Assembly: GCF_009363655.1 (NCBI RefSeq) | Contig: NZ_CP045393.1 | Coordinates: 3,038,001 to 3,102,000, forward strand | Direction of reading: 5' to 3' | DNA: 64,000 nucleotides | Origin: Roseovarius sp. THAF27 | GTDB lineage: Bacteria > Pseudomonadota > Alphaproteobacteria > Rhodobacterales > Rhodobacteraceae | Shown: piece after piece, positions 18,001 to 26,736 of the stretch | Numbering within the stretch: position 1 is the stretch's first letter | Layout of the letters: each line of letters starts with the position of its first letter | Program-made: the position numbers and the translations under genes | Notes under the pieces: generated by a model | The model's database searches: none | Seen by the model: the letters and a program-made list of their open reading frames with translations, nothing else | Told to the model about the DNA's origin: nothing

Positions 18001-21000
18001 CTACCCAGGCATTAATGCAGGGTCAGCATTCCACTCGGGCGCCGCTTTCCCTCTGTCCGCACGCTTTTCGCCCAACATCAGCATTGCCGGTGTCACGACA
18101 AGTGTCAGGATGGTAGCGAACATCAGCCCTCCGGCGATCGTGGAACTCAACTCGATCCACATCTGGCCGGAAGGTGCGCCGTAGACAATCTCGCGCCGGA
18201 AGAAATCTACGCTAACGCCGATGACCATCGGTGCCAATCCAAGCGCCGTCGTTCCGGAGGTAAGGATCACGGGACGCAACCTTTGCGCCCCTGTGCGCAT
18301 GGCGGCCTCCAGCGGGGACATCCCTGATTTCTTCAGCTCGTTATACGTATCAATGAGGACGATGTTGTTGTTCACCACGATCCCTGCCAGGGCAATGACC
18401 CCGATGCCCCCCATGACAACGCCGAATGGACGCCCGGTCAATATCAACCCGATCAGAACACCGGCGATGGAAAAGACAATGGCGGCCATGATCGTGAACG
18501 CCTGATAAAAGCTGTTGAACTGGACCAGGAGCACGACCAGCATCAGGCCGATAGACGCAACGAAAGCACTGCCAAGAAAAACCATTGCATCCGCTTGGTC
18601 CTCCGCTTCGCCAGTAAAGGACCACGAGACGTTGTCCGGCAAATCCATACCCGCGATGGCTGTGCGAAGGGCTACAATCTGGTCGTTGACCAAAAGTCCC
18701 GGCGACACATCTGCAGAAAGGTTCGTAACGCGCCGCTGATCAATTCGCTTAATCGTCCCGCTCCGAGGGGCCGGAGCGAAGCTGACAAAGTTCGTTATCG
18801 GGATCAAACCGGCATTTGTTGGCACGCGAAGATTCTCTAACTCGGCCAAGGACCTTTCACCAGCCGGGAAACGAACTCGGATATCAACCGCTTCCTCGGC
18901 TGAATCAGGACGATAATCCGCGATTGTGATGCCTTGCGTCAGAAGCTGAACGGCCTGTCCCAGGAGCGCCACATCCGCACCGAAACGGGCGGCCTCGGAC
19001 CGGTTCAACCGAATTTCCCACTCGACCCCGGGCAACGGGCTCGTGTCCGTGATATCTGTAAAGCCGCCTATCCGCTCCATGGCGCTCCGAACAGATTGAA
19101 TTGTGGCTATGCGCGCCTCGCTGCTTGTGGAAATAACCTCCAGGTTGATCGGCTTGCCTTGTGATGGCCCTCCGGCTTGCACCTGAACCTGGACGTCGAT
19201 ACCGGGTACCGACTGCATTTCCGATCGGATTTCCTCTACGATTTCAGCTGCAGGACGCCGAGTATCCCATTCGGTGAGCTCAAGTTGCACCGTCCCGATT
19301 ACTTCTTCGTCCGACTGCCGGTCCGCTCCCGTTCTGGCATACACGCTGGCCAGTTCACCATATTGCAACAACCGCTCTTCGACCTGTTCAACGAGATCAT
19401 CCTTCTCGTAAATCGAGAAATTGTCACGAGCGCGCACCTCGACTTGAACAAAATCGGGTTCGGATTCCGGGAAAAAGGAGATGCCGGTGCCAAATTGGGC
19501 GTAGGCCGCAAATGAAGCTACCAGCGCCAGCACAGCGAAAATGACCGTCATGCCTGGTCGAAGGATAGCCCATTGAAGTACGCGCACGTACAGGCCGGCG
19601 GCGCCTTTCATCTGCCTTGGGTCGTCGTATTCAGCAGCCGCGATCTGCATTTGTTGTGCGGCGCTCTGCGGTTGCCGTTTGCCAATGATGCCACCCAGCA
19701 CAGGGATGAACACGAGTGCCATGAACAAAGATGCCGAGAGTGTGAAAATAACCGTGATCGGCAAGAAGATCATGAATTGCCCGACAGTCGAATCCCAGAA
19801 CAACAGGGGAAAGAAAACGCTGAGCGTGGTGGCGGTTGAGGCGATGATCGGCCACGCCATACGTTTTGCCGCACGGGCGTAGGCCTCTTTCGCCGTCTTG
19901 CCTTCATTCAGGAGACGATCGGCCAACTCGACCGTAACAATGGCACCGTCGACCAGCATCCCCACCACGAGGATGAGGCTGAAGAGAACCACCATGTTCA
20001 TCGTGTATCCCATGAAATAAAGTCCCGACACGCCCGCGAGGAAGGCGCCCGGAATCGCAAGCCCCACAAGAATCGAAGATCGGATGCCCAGGGCCCAGAC
20101 GATGACGATCATGACCAGAAGAACGGCGGCGATAACATTGGACTCGAGATCAGCCAGCATGGTCTCAACCTGCTTGCTCTCATCCTGCATGTAGTTGATC
20201 TGAACGCTGTCGGGCCATTCCGCCTGCGCGGCCGCGACGGATTTTTTGACCTGCTCGACGGTTTCGATGATGTTTGCGCCGCTTCTTTTGGTGACTTCGA
20301 GCGCCAAGGCGGGCTGACCATTTATCCTGGCGAAACTCGACGGATCCTCGAACGTATTGCGCACGGAGGCGACGTCGGAAAATGTCACGACGGTATCGCC
20401 CGAGACCTTCACAGGCATTTCCATGATGTCACTGACATCCTCGACCAGGCCAGGTACTTTCAGGACCATCCGTCCCGCACCGTTTTCAATGGCGCCGGCA
20501 GCAATTAGCAGGTTGTTCCTGTTGATCTGATTTGTCAGTTCATCGAATGAGAGATTGTAGGTCTCGAATACCGTGGGATCGATCAACACCTCAAGCATCT
20601 CGACCCGCTCGCCGGCAACATCGACCTCGAGCACTCCACCGAGGCCCTCAAGCCTGTCTTTCAGGCCATTGGCAAGAGAGTTCAGCGTCCTCTCAGGCAC
20701 AGGGCCTGACAGGATCGCCGTCAGGATCGGAAACAGGGCCGTGTTGACCTCGTCCACCGTCGGATCGGTTGCGTCCTCCGGCAACTCGTCCGATGCCCGA
20801 TCCACGGCCTCGCGGACCTTGTCGAGCGCCGTGTCCGGGTCGAATCCCGGCTCAAACTCCAGTTGCACGCTGGCATGCCCTTCAGATGCGGTGCCCGTCA
20901 TGCTATCGAGGCCGATCAGCGCGGCAAGCTCCGTTTCCAGCGGCTTTACCAGAAGCCGCTCTGCATCTTCCGGAGAGATGCCTTCAAGAGATGTCGAAAC

Positions 21001-21141
21001 GTAGACTGTCGGTATCTGAACCTCGGGAAAACTCTCCTTGGGGATCGTTGAATAGTTGATTGCTCCCAAGGCGAGCAGCCCAAGCAAGAGCAAGACGACA
21101 ACACGTGTCCGGCTGAAAGCTGCATCAATGAGCCTGTCCAT
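18001..21141 (-). CDS. RND efflux pump, AcrB/HAE-type inner-membrane subunit
   Basis: 1046 aa from the ATG at 21141, whose A is also the last base of the upstream TGA (TGATG). Twelve membrane helices and two large periplasmic loops follow the RND plan; SIPKESFPEVQIPTVYVSTS after helix 1 is typical. The helix-4 proton-relay motif reads VGMLVDGAIVTVELADR, so the second Asp of the usual DD pair is Gly, as in some alphaproteobacterial RND subgroups. It exports hydrophobic or toxic compounds with the upstream membrane-fusion protein. No outer-membrane TolC gene is nearby, so it must borrow one. Last gene of the tetR-SDR-MFP-RND operon. Confidence 0.92.
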   Translation of the reverse strand: MDRLIDAAFSRTRVVVLLLLGLLALGAINYSTIPKESFPEVQIPTVYVSTSLEGISPEDAERLLVKPLETELAALIGLDSMTGTASEGHASVQLEFEPGFDPDTALDKVREAVDRASDELPEDATDPTVDEVNTALFPILTAILSGPVPERTLNSLANGLKDRLEGLGGVLEVDVAGERVEMLEVLIDPTVFETYNLSFDELTNQINRNNLLIAAGAIENGAGRMVLKVPGLVEDVSDIMEMPVKVSGDTVVTFSDVASVRNTFEDPSSFARINGQPALALEVTKRSGANIIETVEQVKKSVAAAQAEWPDSVQINYMQDESKQVETMLADLESNVIAAVLLVMIVIVWALGIRSSILVGLAIPGAFLAGVSGLYFMGYTMNMVVLFSLILVVGMLVDGAIVTVELADRLLNEGKTAKEAYARAAKRMAWPIIASTATTLSVFFPLLFWDSTVGQFMIFLPITVIFTLSASLFMALVFIPVLGGIIGKRQPQSAAQQMQIAAAEYDDPRQMKGAAGLYVRVLQWAILRPGMTVIFAVLALVASFAAYAQFGTGISFFPESEPDFVQVEVRARDNFSIYEKDDLVEQVEERLLQYGELASVYARTGADRQSDEEVIGTVQLELTEWDTRRPAAEIVEEIRSEMQSVPGIDVQVQVQAGGPSQGKPINLEVISTSSEARIATIQSVRSAMERIGGFTDITDTSPLPGVEWEIRLNRSEAARFGADVALLGQAVQLLTQGITIADYRPDSAEEAVDIRVRFPAGERSLAELENLRVPTNAGLIPITNFVSFAPAPRSGTIKRIDQRRVTNLSADVSPGLLVNDQIVALRTAIAGMDLPDNVSWSFTGEAEDQADAMVFLGSAFVASIGLMLVVLLVQFNSFYQAFTIMAAIVFSIAGVLIGLILTGRPFGVVMGGIGVIALAGIVVNNNIVLIDTYNELKKSGMSPLEAAMRTGAQRLRPVILTSGTTALGLAPMVIGVSVDFFRREIVYGAPSGQMWIELSSTIAGGLMFATILTLVVTPAMLMLGEKRADRGKAAPEWNADPALMPG

Positions 21142-22313
21142 CAATCGATCTCCGTTTGGCGCGCCTCAGGCGCGTCCACTTCAGCGGACGCGACGGTATC
21201 TTCATCCAACCTTGGATCCACAACCTCGCCTTCCGAAACAAAGCCTTGGCCGATGGTGATAATCCGGGCCTCTTCAGGCAAACCGCTTATCCAGATTCCG
21301 TCACGTTGCGCACGCTCGACGACGACCTCACTGAACTTGACCTTATCGGAGCCATCCACCGTCTTGATACCGAGTCGTCCATCTTCGGATAGAGACAAGA
21401 TGGCCGGCGATACGAAGTGAGCGGTTACCTGATCGGTCGGAATGCGCACCTGAACCGACAGGCCTGACGCGATTTTCCCTTCAGGATTGGCTACAACGAT
21501 CTCAGCCCGAAAGGTTCGAGTGTCGGTGGCCGCGTCTCGGCTGATATACTCGATCCGACCCTCACGCTTCTCCCCCGTGATGAAAGTCACGACGGCCTCT
21601 TGTCCTTCCCGAACCTGAGCAAGTGCCTGCTGCGGCACCTGGATGATGATCCGTAGCGGATCGGTGTCGAGAACCACGCCAACCTCTTCACCCGCCGAAG
21701 TAAACGACCCGATCTCGAGATCCAGATTGTCGAGCCGGCCATGGAAAGGTGCTCGGATTACAGCCGAATCCAAGGCTTCTTCTGCTTGGGTCAGTTGTGC
21801 TTCCGCGGCGGCAAGATCCGCCCGCGCATCGCGCAGGCTGTTGGCAGTTGCGACACCCCGCTCTACCAGGGCCTCGGTGCTCTGGAACGACTCGCGCGTT
21901 CTGGTGAGCGCCTCCTGCGCTTCAAGCAAGCGCGCCTCCAACTCACGCGTGCTGAGTCGTGCGACTTCGTCCCCTGGCTGCACCACATCACCTTTTGAAG
22001 CAGACAGGCTGACCACTTCGCCCCCGATCTCGGGGCGAAGTGTGGCACGCCTGTCCGGCTGGGCCTGCCCCTCGGCTGAAAATGTCTTCGTTACCGGCTC
22101 GGCCACGCTATCGCGCACCTTGACCGCGACGGCCTCAATCGCATCAGAACTTTCCGCCTCGCCGACGTCTTCTGACGGGAAGATAAATCCGCTACCCAGC
22201 CAACCGACCAACGCCAGCGCCAAACTACCAGCCACCCACCTGGATCGCGAAGCCCCGGGCTCATCCTTGAACTCCAACCTGGTGGGTTTCAACTCGTTAC
22301 TCCCTGAACTCAT
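21141..22313 (-). CDS. RND periplasmic adaptor (membrane-fusion protein)
   Basis: 390 aa with one N-terminal membrane anchor (SLALALVGWLGSGFIF, about residues 29-46). Then comes a lipoyl-like half (GGEVVSLSASKGDVVQPGDE), a long coiled-coil hairpin (residues about 115-175, rich in Ala/Glu/Leu), the second lipoyl half (VIRAPFHGRLDNLDLEIGSF) and a beta-barrel domain. It links the RND pump to the outer-membrane channel. Its start overlaps the SDR stop as ATGA. Confidence 0.92.
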   Translation of the reverse strand: MSSGSNELKPTRLEFKDEPGASRSRWVAGSLALALVGWLGSGFIFPSEDVGEAESSDAIEAVAVKVRDSVAEPVTKTFSAEGQAQPDRRATLRPEIGGEVVSLSASKGDVVQPGDEVARLSTRELEARLLEAQEALTRTRESFQSTEALVERGVATANSLRDARADLAAAEAQLTQAEEALDSAVIRAPFHGRLDNLDLEIGSFTSAGEEVGVVLDTDPLRIIIQVPQQALAQVREGQEAVVTFITGEKREGRIEYISRDAATDTRTFRAEIVVANPEGKIASGLSVQVRIPTDQVTAHFVSPAILSLSEDGRLGIKTVDGSDKVKFSEVVVERAQRDGIWISGLPEEARIITIGQGFVSEGEVVDPRLDEDTVASAEVDAPEARQTEID

Positions 22314-23278
22314 CGAGTATCCTCCAGGTTCTCTTTCGCCACGGTGCTACTCCGGGCAAGCCCCACCATCTCTGCGCTCTCACTCCAGAGTCTTTCCTGT
22401 GCCGCCACATCCTGCGCAAGCTCGGAAGGTGCCGGGAAAGTGGGTACGCCTTTGACCAGCGATACGTAGACGCTGTTTTCAGGCAGTGAGATTGATCCAA
22501 GCGCGACTCTTGCAAGCATTCGTCCAGAATGCTCGGCAGTGTTCATGTTGAACTCTGGCCGGAACAGGCCGATCAGCGGAAAAATCGTATACATCAAAGA
22601 CCTTACTGCGACCTTCTGGAGAACGCCGGCGTCGTTCCCACCTGCGCCGCCCGTCAAACCCGGATTGAACGCGATAATGTCGATATTCCGCGATTTGACT
22701 TCCGGCCTGCGCGAGAGCGTCAAGGCCGTCATCAAGTTACAGAGCTTCGACGCACAGTAACCCTTGGTCCCGACGCCAGAGCCATCAGGCGTTGGATGCG
22801 CCCATTCCTGGATTTCCAATCCCTTTGGGGCCATCGACTTGAATGGCGGGTTGTGCATGTTGCTCGAGGTTATGACCAAACGCCCACGATCTGCCATGAG
22901 CGGCAAAAGAAGCCGGGCAAGCAAGTAGTGCGCCAGATGATTAACCGCGAAAGTCCGGCCATAGCCATCTTCACTGAATTGATCGGCACTGGACCCATGA
23001 ACACCTGCGTTGAGAAGGCAGATGTCAATTCGCCTTTCCCTGATGCGCTTCTTTACCTCTTGCGCAAAAGCCCGAACGCTGGCGAGCGATTCCAGGTCAA
23101 GAGGCAATATTTCCGCACCAGCCGGCACGCTTCGGTCTTTTCCACGCGCACCGACCAGGACCGTCGTATCCGGGTCATCTACCAATAGCCGCAATGTGTG
23201 TGTCCCGAAGCCACTGGTGGCACCGGTCATGACTACGATCTTTTTCGGTTGCTCCAGATGATTGAACAACATCTTCAT
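22310..23278 (-). CDS. Short-chain dehydrogenase/reductase
   Basis: 322 aa from the ATG at 23278, which overlaps the tetR stop as ATGA and has GGAAAGGA upstream. The cofactor site is TGATSGFGTH (about residues 18-27), the NNAG equivalent is LLNAGVH, and the catalytic YxxxK is YCASK. It is close to the protochlorophyllide-reductase/WW-oxidoreductase-like SDR branch with a long substrate loop. Being inside an efflux operon, it may reduce a toxic carbonyl compound that the pump also handles; the substrate is unknown. Confidence 0.88.
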   Translation of the reverse strand: MKMLFNHLEQPKKIVVMTGATSGFGTHTLRLLVDDPDTTVLVGARGKDRSVPAGAEILPLDLESLASVRAFAQEVKKRIRERRIDICLLNAGVHGSSADQFSEDGYGRTFAVNHLAHYLLARLLLPLMADRGRLVITSSNMHNPPFKSMAPKGLEIQEWAHPTPDGSGVGTKGYCASKLCNLMTALTLSRRPEVKSRNIDIIAFNPGLTGGAGGNDAGVLQKVAVRSLMYTIFPLIGLFRPEFNMNTAEHSGRMLARVALGSISLPENSVYVSLVKGVPTFPAPSELAQDVAAQERLWSESAEMVGLARSSTVAKENLEDTR

Positions 23279-23907
23279 TCCTTTCCAAAACTGGCAAGCA
23301 GCATTCCGACGTGCTGACGAAGGACTTGGTGGGCATCCGGTGCGGTGATCCCGGGAAAGACAGTGCCCCACAACGAGAGCATCATCGCCGGCGCCATGAT
23401 CAGGAGAGGGTCGTATTCCGCGGCCTCTGACCGCAATTCGCCCCGATCGATCCCTCGTCTGAGTATGCACCGGACAGTCTCGATACCCCGCTTCATGACC
23501 GTGTTCTCGTATCTGGAAACAAGATCAGGGAAACGATGTCCCTCTGACAAAAGCACCTTGAGAAAGATGAAGGCACCTCCCTCCACCATCTCACCACGTA
23601 TCTTGTCGAAGAAACCCAGGAGGAGTTCCTCGGTCGTGCCATCAAAAGAGGCGACCACCTGCTCGGCGCTTTGCATGTTCGCGACCAGCCGCTCCTCGAC
23701 TGCGGCCTCGAAGAGCGCTTCCTTGGATGGGAAGTAGAGGTAGATCGTACCCTTGGCGATGCCGGCGCCCGCCGCCACATCTTCCAGTCGCGTGGCTGAA
23801 AACCCTCTTTCCTTCCAAAGGTCCATGGCCGCCTGGATGATTTCCGTCGGCCGTGCGTCCTTGCGACGCTGCCGTCGCTTTCTGTTTTTTTGACTTTGAT
23901 CTTGCAT
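23275..23907 (-). CDS. TetR-family repressor of the efflux operon
   Basis: 210 aa from ATG 23907 (GGAGG upstream). A highly basic N-terminus (KNRKRRQRRK) leads into the helix-turn-helix, residues about 20-66: LEDVAAGAGIAKGTIYLYFP then SKEALFEAAV. The C-terminal domain has the AcrR-like TetR_C layout. First gene of the tetR-SDR-MFP-RND operon and 20 bp from a perfect palindrome at 23928-23949, so it almost certainly represses its own operon and the divergent small gene until a toxic ligand binds. Confidence 0.92.
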   Translation of the reverse strand: MQDQSQKNRKRRQRRKDARPTEIIQAAMDLWKERGFSATRLEDVAAGAGIAKGTIYLYFPSKEALFEAAVEERLVANMQSAEQVVASFDGTTEELLLGFFDKIRGEMVEGGAFIFLKVLLSEGHRFPDLVSRYENTVMKRGIETVRCILRRGIDRGELRSEAAEYDPLLIMAPAMMLSLWGTVFPGITAPDAHQVLRQHVGMLLASFGKE

Positions 23908-23927
23908 GTTGCCTCCATCAGGCGCAC

Positions 23928-23949
23928 TTAATGACTCACGGGTCATTAA
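23928..23949. promoter_or_regulatory. TetR-type operator
   Basis: TTAATGAC and GTCATTAA are perfect 8-bp arms separated by TCACGG. This is the standard form of AcrR-like TetR operators. It lies between the divergent starts of tetR (23907) and the 82-aa gene (23965). Confidence 0.8.
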
Positions 23950-23964
23950 ACAAGAGACGACCAA

Positions 23965-24213
23965 ATGAAAACCGAAAACGAAGAAGTTCAAACCACCCCA
24001 AAACGAGTGCTCCGGCGTCTGCGTGCATTCCGTCTGCCGCGTCCGCCTTTCATTGTTGCCGTTCTCACCGGCGCCGTGATCGGAATGTATTTCCAACCCT
24101 TGCCCCTGAAGCTTTTCTTCGAGGCAACCGGCCTTGAACCAGGCGCAGGCAGCAGTGCGCCTTTCGCCGTCCCGGTCTCCCGATCGGAGGCAGCCGTTGC
24201 GGAGTTGAACTAA
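23965..24213 (+). CDS. 82-aa orphan membrane anchor homologous to the DevB-type adaptor N-terminus
   Basis: The protein has a basic start, one membrane helix (PPFIVAVLTGAVIGMYFQ) and then LFFEATGLEPGAGS. The same block occurs in the full adaptor at 28725 (TGAVVGMYFQP ... FFGMTGLEPGAGT). After SRSEAAVAELN it stops and is followed by a 10-bp stem-loop, so the coiled-coil and lipoyl parts are absent. It sits under the TetR operator. Either a truncated remnant kept in place or a genuine small membrane protein that modulates an exporter. Confidence 0.6.
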   Translation: MKTENEEVQTTPKRVLRRLRAFRLPRPPFIVAVLTGAVIGMYFQPLPLKLFFEATGLEPGAGSSAPFAVPVSRSEAAVAELN

Positions 24214-24233
24214 CCTCACATGGTTTGCGATGT

Positions 24234-24272
24234 GGCCCCTGCCCTGGAGTATCTCCGAATATGGCAGGGGCC
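24234..24272. terminator. Strong stem-loop after the 82-aa gene
   Basis: GGCCCCTGCC / GGCAGGGGCC form a perfect 10-bp stem with a 19-nt loop. No T-run follows. It separates the small plus-strand gene from the convergent heme-protein gene. Confidence 0.6.
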
Positions 24273-24319
24273 GTCTCCGCGAGTGGAGCCCGTATTGACC
24301 CGAGGTGATTTGAAGCACG

Positions 24320-24946
24320 TCATCGCCCCCCGGATCGATCATGAGAGTGCAAACGGCCAACAGGTCGCGAATTCAAGAGCCACAGGCGGTAGCCCTCGAA
24401 CGCGAGGAGTGGCCCAAAGAACAAAACCGTAGGGGCAATCCCGCCCCATTCTTCGAAGGATGCCCAATGCAACGCCGTAAAGCCTGCTGCCACATAGACG
24501 CTACGCTGAAGCGTTTTCCAAACCGCCCCGAGCCGCCGGACGACGTAATCCGACGAGGTTACGGCCAGTGGCAGCAATATGGCGAACGACACCCAGCCGG
24601 ACCAGATTTCCAAACGATCAAGCTCGGAGACAACATCCGTGAAGGCGCGGCGATCAAGAAGATATGTCAGAGCGTGCAGAGCGCCATAACCGAAGGAGGC
24701 CACCCCAAGGTACCTGCGGTTCTTCAGCATCCATCTTGGCCCTCGCCAACCACGCAGTATGAGTGCCAGGGGGCTGGCAAGGAGCGCCGCGATCAACAGC
24801 CATGCCGACAGTTCTCCCGTGACATGAATGACCTCCGCCCCCTCCACAATCCGACCATTCGCAAGGATCAACTGGACAAGGAATGCCCCGGCCGGGAAGG
24901 CGAGGATAAGCCACAAGGTATAGGGTGATTGGAAAAAACGCCGCAT
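24320..24946 (-). CDS. MsrQ/ferric-reductase-like heme membrane protein
   Basis: 208 aa with about six membrane helices and histidines placed as in MsrQ and ferric-reductase-like domains: HVTGELSAWLLIAALLASPL, RRYLGVASFGYGALHALTYL and ALHWASF. MsrQ passes electrons through b-type hemes to the periplasmic methionine-sulfoxide reductase MsrP, but no msrP gene is adjacent, so its partner is unknown. Three GTAAA repeats 64-89 bp upstream of its start suggest control by the CpxR-like regulator at 26 kb, consistent with an envelope-stress role. Confidence 0.7.
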   Translation of the reverse strand: MRRFFQSPYTLWLILAFPAGAFLVQLILANGRIVEGAEVIHVTGELSAWLLIAALLASPLALILRGWRGPRWMLKNRRYLGVASFGYGALHALTYLLDRRAFTDVVSELDRLEIWSGWVSFAILLPLAVTSSDYVVRRLGAVWKTLQRSVYVAAGFTALHWASFEEWGGIAPTVLFFGPLLAFEGYRLWLLNSRPVGRLHSHDRSGGR

Positions 24947-25009
24947 GTTCAGGCCAAATGTGAGAACGAGGATGGTCCTCCGAACTTACTCCACCAAGCC
25001 TCAACTTCC

Positions 25010-25035
25010 GTAAAGGCATGGTAAAGATGAGTAAA
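25010..25035. promoter_or_regulatory. CpxR-type box before the MsrQ-like gene
   Basis: The plus strand reads GTAAA-N6-GTAAA-N5-GTAAA (25010, 25021, 25031). GTAAA-N5-GTAAA is the binding consensus of E. coli CpxR. It is upstream of the minus-strand gene starting at 24946. Confidence 0.6.
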
Positions 25036-25113
25036 ATTCGGAGAACCGGGCGCGACGCCCCCTACTGCAACCCTTCGAGCGCCAAAGCCCTCCAGCGGGC
25101 TCTGACTGATCGC

Positions 25114-25893
25114 CTAAAAGGTGTAAGACAGTCCAAGCACCGCTCCAATCGCGACATCGTCAGAGATGATGGGACTCGACGAGACCTCGTCCGGCAGGAA
25201 TTCTGCACGGATATCGGCGATGAGCCGCGTGCTGGCACTCAATGGATAGACCGCGCCGATGGACAGATGGGGAATGACCACGTCACCCGGATCATAGCCC
25301 GGACGACCAGCTACTGCCTCGGACGCGCGAACACCATACATGTAGGTGGACAACTGCGAGCTCTGCCAGGTTGCCCCTGCTTCCATGTTGAAGATGATTT
25401 TCCCCTTGGGGATCGAGCGACGCAACGCAAGCTCAATCTCGCTGCCATCATGCTCGTCCGTGGCCTCCGTAACAGCTCTTGCGAACACCTCGGTCCCCGG
25501 TGCGAACTCGTAGCTCGCCTGGAACCCGACGTCGACCGTGACCTCGCGGTCGATCCCCTGAAGGTAAGGCCCGTCAGGATCCACGAGAGCAAAGATCCGT
25601 GGCGTTGCAATCGCCCCCAACTCAAAGCCGGAGTTCCTGTAAAGATTGACACGCAAGCCATCCGGCAGCCCGATCGAGAATGCCTCGCTGTCATAGCGAA
25701 GCAGTGGCAACGGCAACGCGAAATCATCCTCACCCCTGTAAATGCTGTTGCCGCCGACGACGGCGGCGCCAATGCTGAATCCGCTCTGTCCCTCCTGGGC
25801 CTGCGCGGCTTCCATCCCGAATGCCAGGATGGCAATAACCGTCAGGGTTACGCCCTGATAGTTGGATCCGATCTTTCCCGGTTCATTGCGCAT
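25114..25893 (-). CDS. MipA/OmpV-family outer-membrane protein
   Basis: 259 aa with a Sec signal peptide (core VTLTVIAILAFGMEAAQA, cleavage before QEGQ) and a beta-barrel ending in Phe (GLSYTF). The order GAAVVGGNSIYRGEDDFALP, GYDPGDVVIPHLSIGA, DIRAEFLPDEV is typical of the MipA/OmpV family, which are outer-membrane or scaffolding proteins. ATG 25893 is preceded by AAGGAA. It is divergent from the CpxRA-like genes, with a GTAAA-N5-GTAAA box between. MipA next to an OmpR-type two-component system is a recurring arrangement. Confidence 0.88.
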   Translation of the reverse strand: MRNEPGKIGSNYQGVTLTVIAILAFGMEAAQAQEGQSGFSIGAAVVGGNSIYRGEDDFALPLPLLRYDSEAFSIGLPDGLRVNLYRNSGFELGAIATPRIFALVDPDGPYLQGIDREVTVDVGFQASYEFAPGTEVFARAVTEATDEHDGSEIELALRRSIPKGKIIFNMEAGATWQSSQLSTYMYGVRASEAVAGRPGYDPGDVVIPHLSIGAVYPLSASTRLIADIRAEFLPDEVSSSPIISDDVAIGAVLGLSYTF

Positions 25894-25973
25894 CGTAATT
25901 CCTTTTCTCTTTGCGACGTCGAACTCATTTCGAGAACGCTACCGGGTGCTGGGTTAAGTGCGGTCAAGCCAGT

Positions 25974-25988
25974 GTAAAGTTGGGTAAA
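25974..25988. promoter_or_regulatory. CpxR-type box between mipA and the response-regulator gene
   Basis: GTAAA-GTTGG-GTAAA matches the CpxR consensus exactly. It lies 81 bp from the mipA start and 60 bp from the regulator start, so it can serve both and provide autoregulation. Confidence 0.65.
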
Positions 25989-26048
25989 TTCAGATTCATA
26001 AGTCGTCAGATGCGATATTGAACGCTCGGACGAAATAGGAGTGGCCCC

Positions 26049-26735
26049 TTGGATAAGGTGCTTTTGGCAGACGATGATCTCGAGTTGACGGGGTTGCTTC
26101 ACGAATACCTGACGGAGGAAGGGTATGACGTGAAGACCACCGCAGATGGCCGTGACGCCATCGCGGCGGCCGTGGGCAACATGGTCGACCTAATCGTGCT
26201 CGACATAATGATGCCGCGGATGAATGGGCTCGACGTACTGAGAAAAATCCGGATGCAGAGTCAGATTCCGATCTTGATGCTGACTGCACGCGGAGACGAT
26301 GTCGACCGCATCACGGGTCTGAATCTTGGGGCAGATGACTATGTCCCGAAGCCTTGCTCGCCGGGTGAGCTTTCTGCCAGGGTGAGGGCTATTTTGCGTC
26401 GAGTGCGCCATGACCCGGGTAATAAGTCGTCGGGAGTAATCCGAGCTGGGCGGCTGGTGTTGCATTCAAAAAATCGGACCGCGGAATGGGATGACAAACC
26501 CTTACATCTGACTGGTACCGAATTCAGCCTTTTGGAGGTGCTGGCTCGCAACGCAGGCCAACTTGTATCGAAACAGGAGATATCGAAGCGCGCATTCGGG
26601 CAACCCCTGACCCCCTTCGACCGGCGTATCGACGTGCATATCAGCAGTGTTCGACAAAAGCTTGGGCCTCTCGACAACGGTCAATCCGCAATCCTGGCCG
26701 TACGCGGCCAGGGGTATCAACTTTTGGTAGATTAA
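26049..26735 (+). CDS. OmpR-family response regulator (CpxR-like)
   Basis: 228 aa starting at TTG 26049, supported by AGGAG 8 nt upstream. The receiver domain has acidic D8-D10, phospho-acceptor D52 (VLDIMMP) and K101 (VPKPCS). The DNA-binding domain is of OmpR/PhoB winged-helix type (LTGTEFSLLEVLARNAGQLV ... RIDVHISSVRQKLG, then VRGQGYQL). Overall it is closest to CpxR/QseB-type regulators. It should bind the GTAAA-N5-GTAAA repeats at 25.0 and 25.97 kb. The kinase gene begins one base after its stop. Confidence 0.9.
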   Translation: MDKVLLADDDLELTGLLHEYLTEEGYDVKTTADGRDAIAAAVGNMVDLIVLDIMMPRMNGLDVLRKIRMQSQIPILMLTARGDDVDRITGLNLGADDYVPKPCSPGELSARVRAILRRVRHDPGNKSSGVIRAGRLVLHSKNRTAEWDDKPLHLTGTEFSLLEVLARNAGQLVSKQEISKRAFGQPLTPFDRRIDVHISSVRQKLGPLDNGQSAILAVRGQGYQLLVD

Positions 26736-26736
26736 A

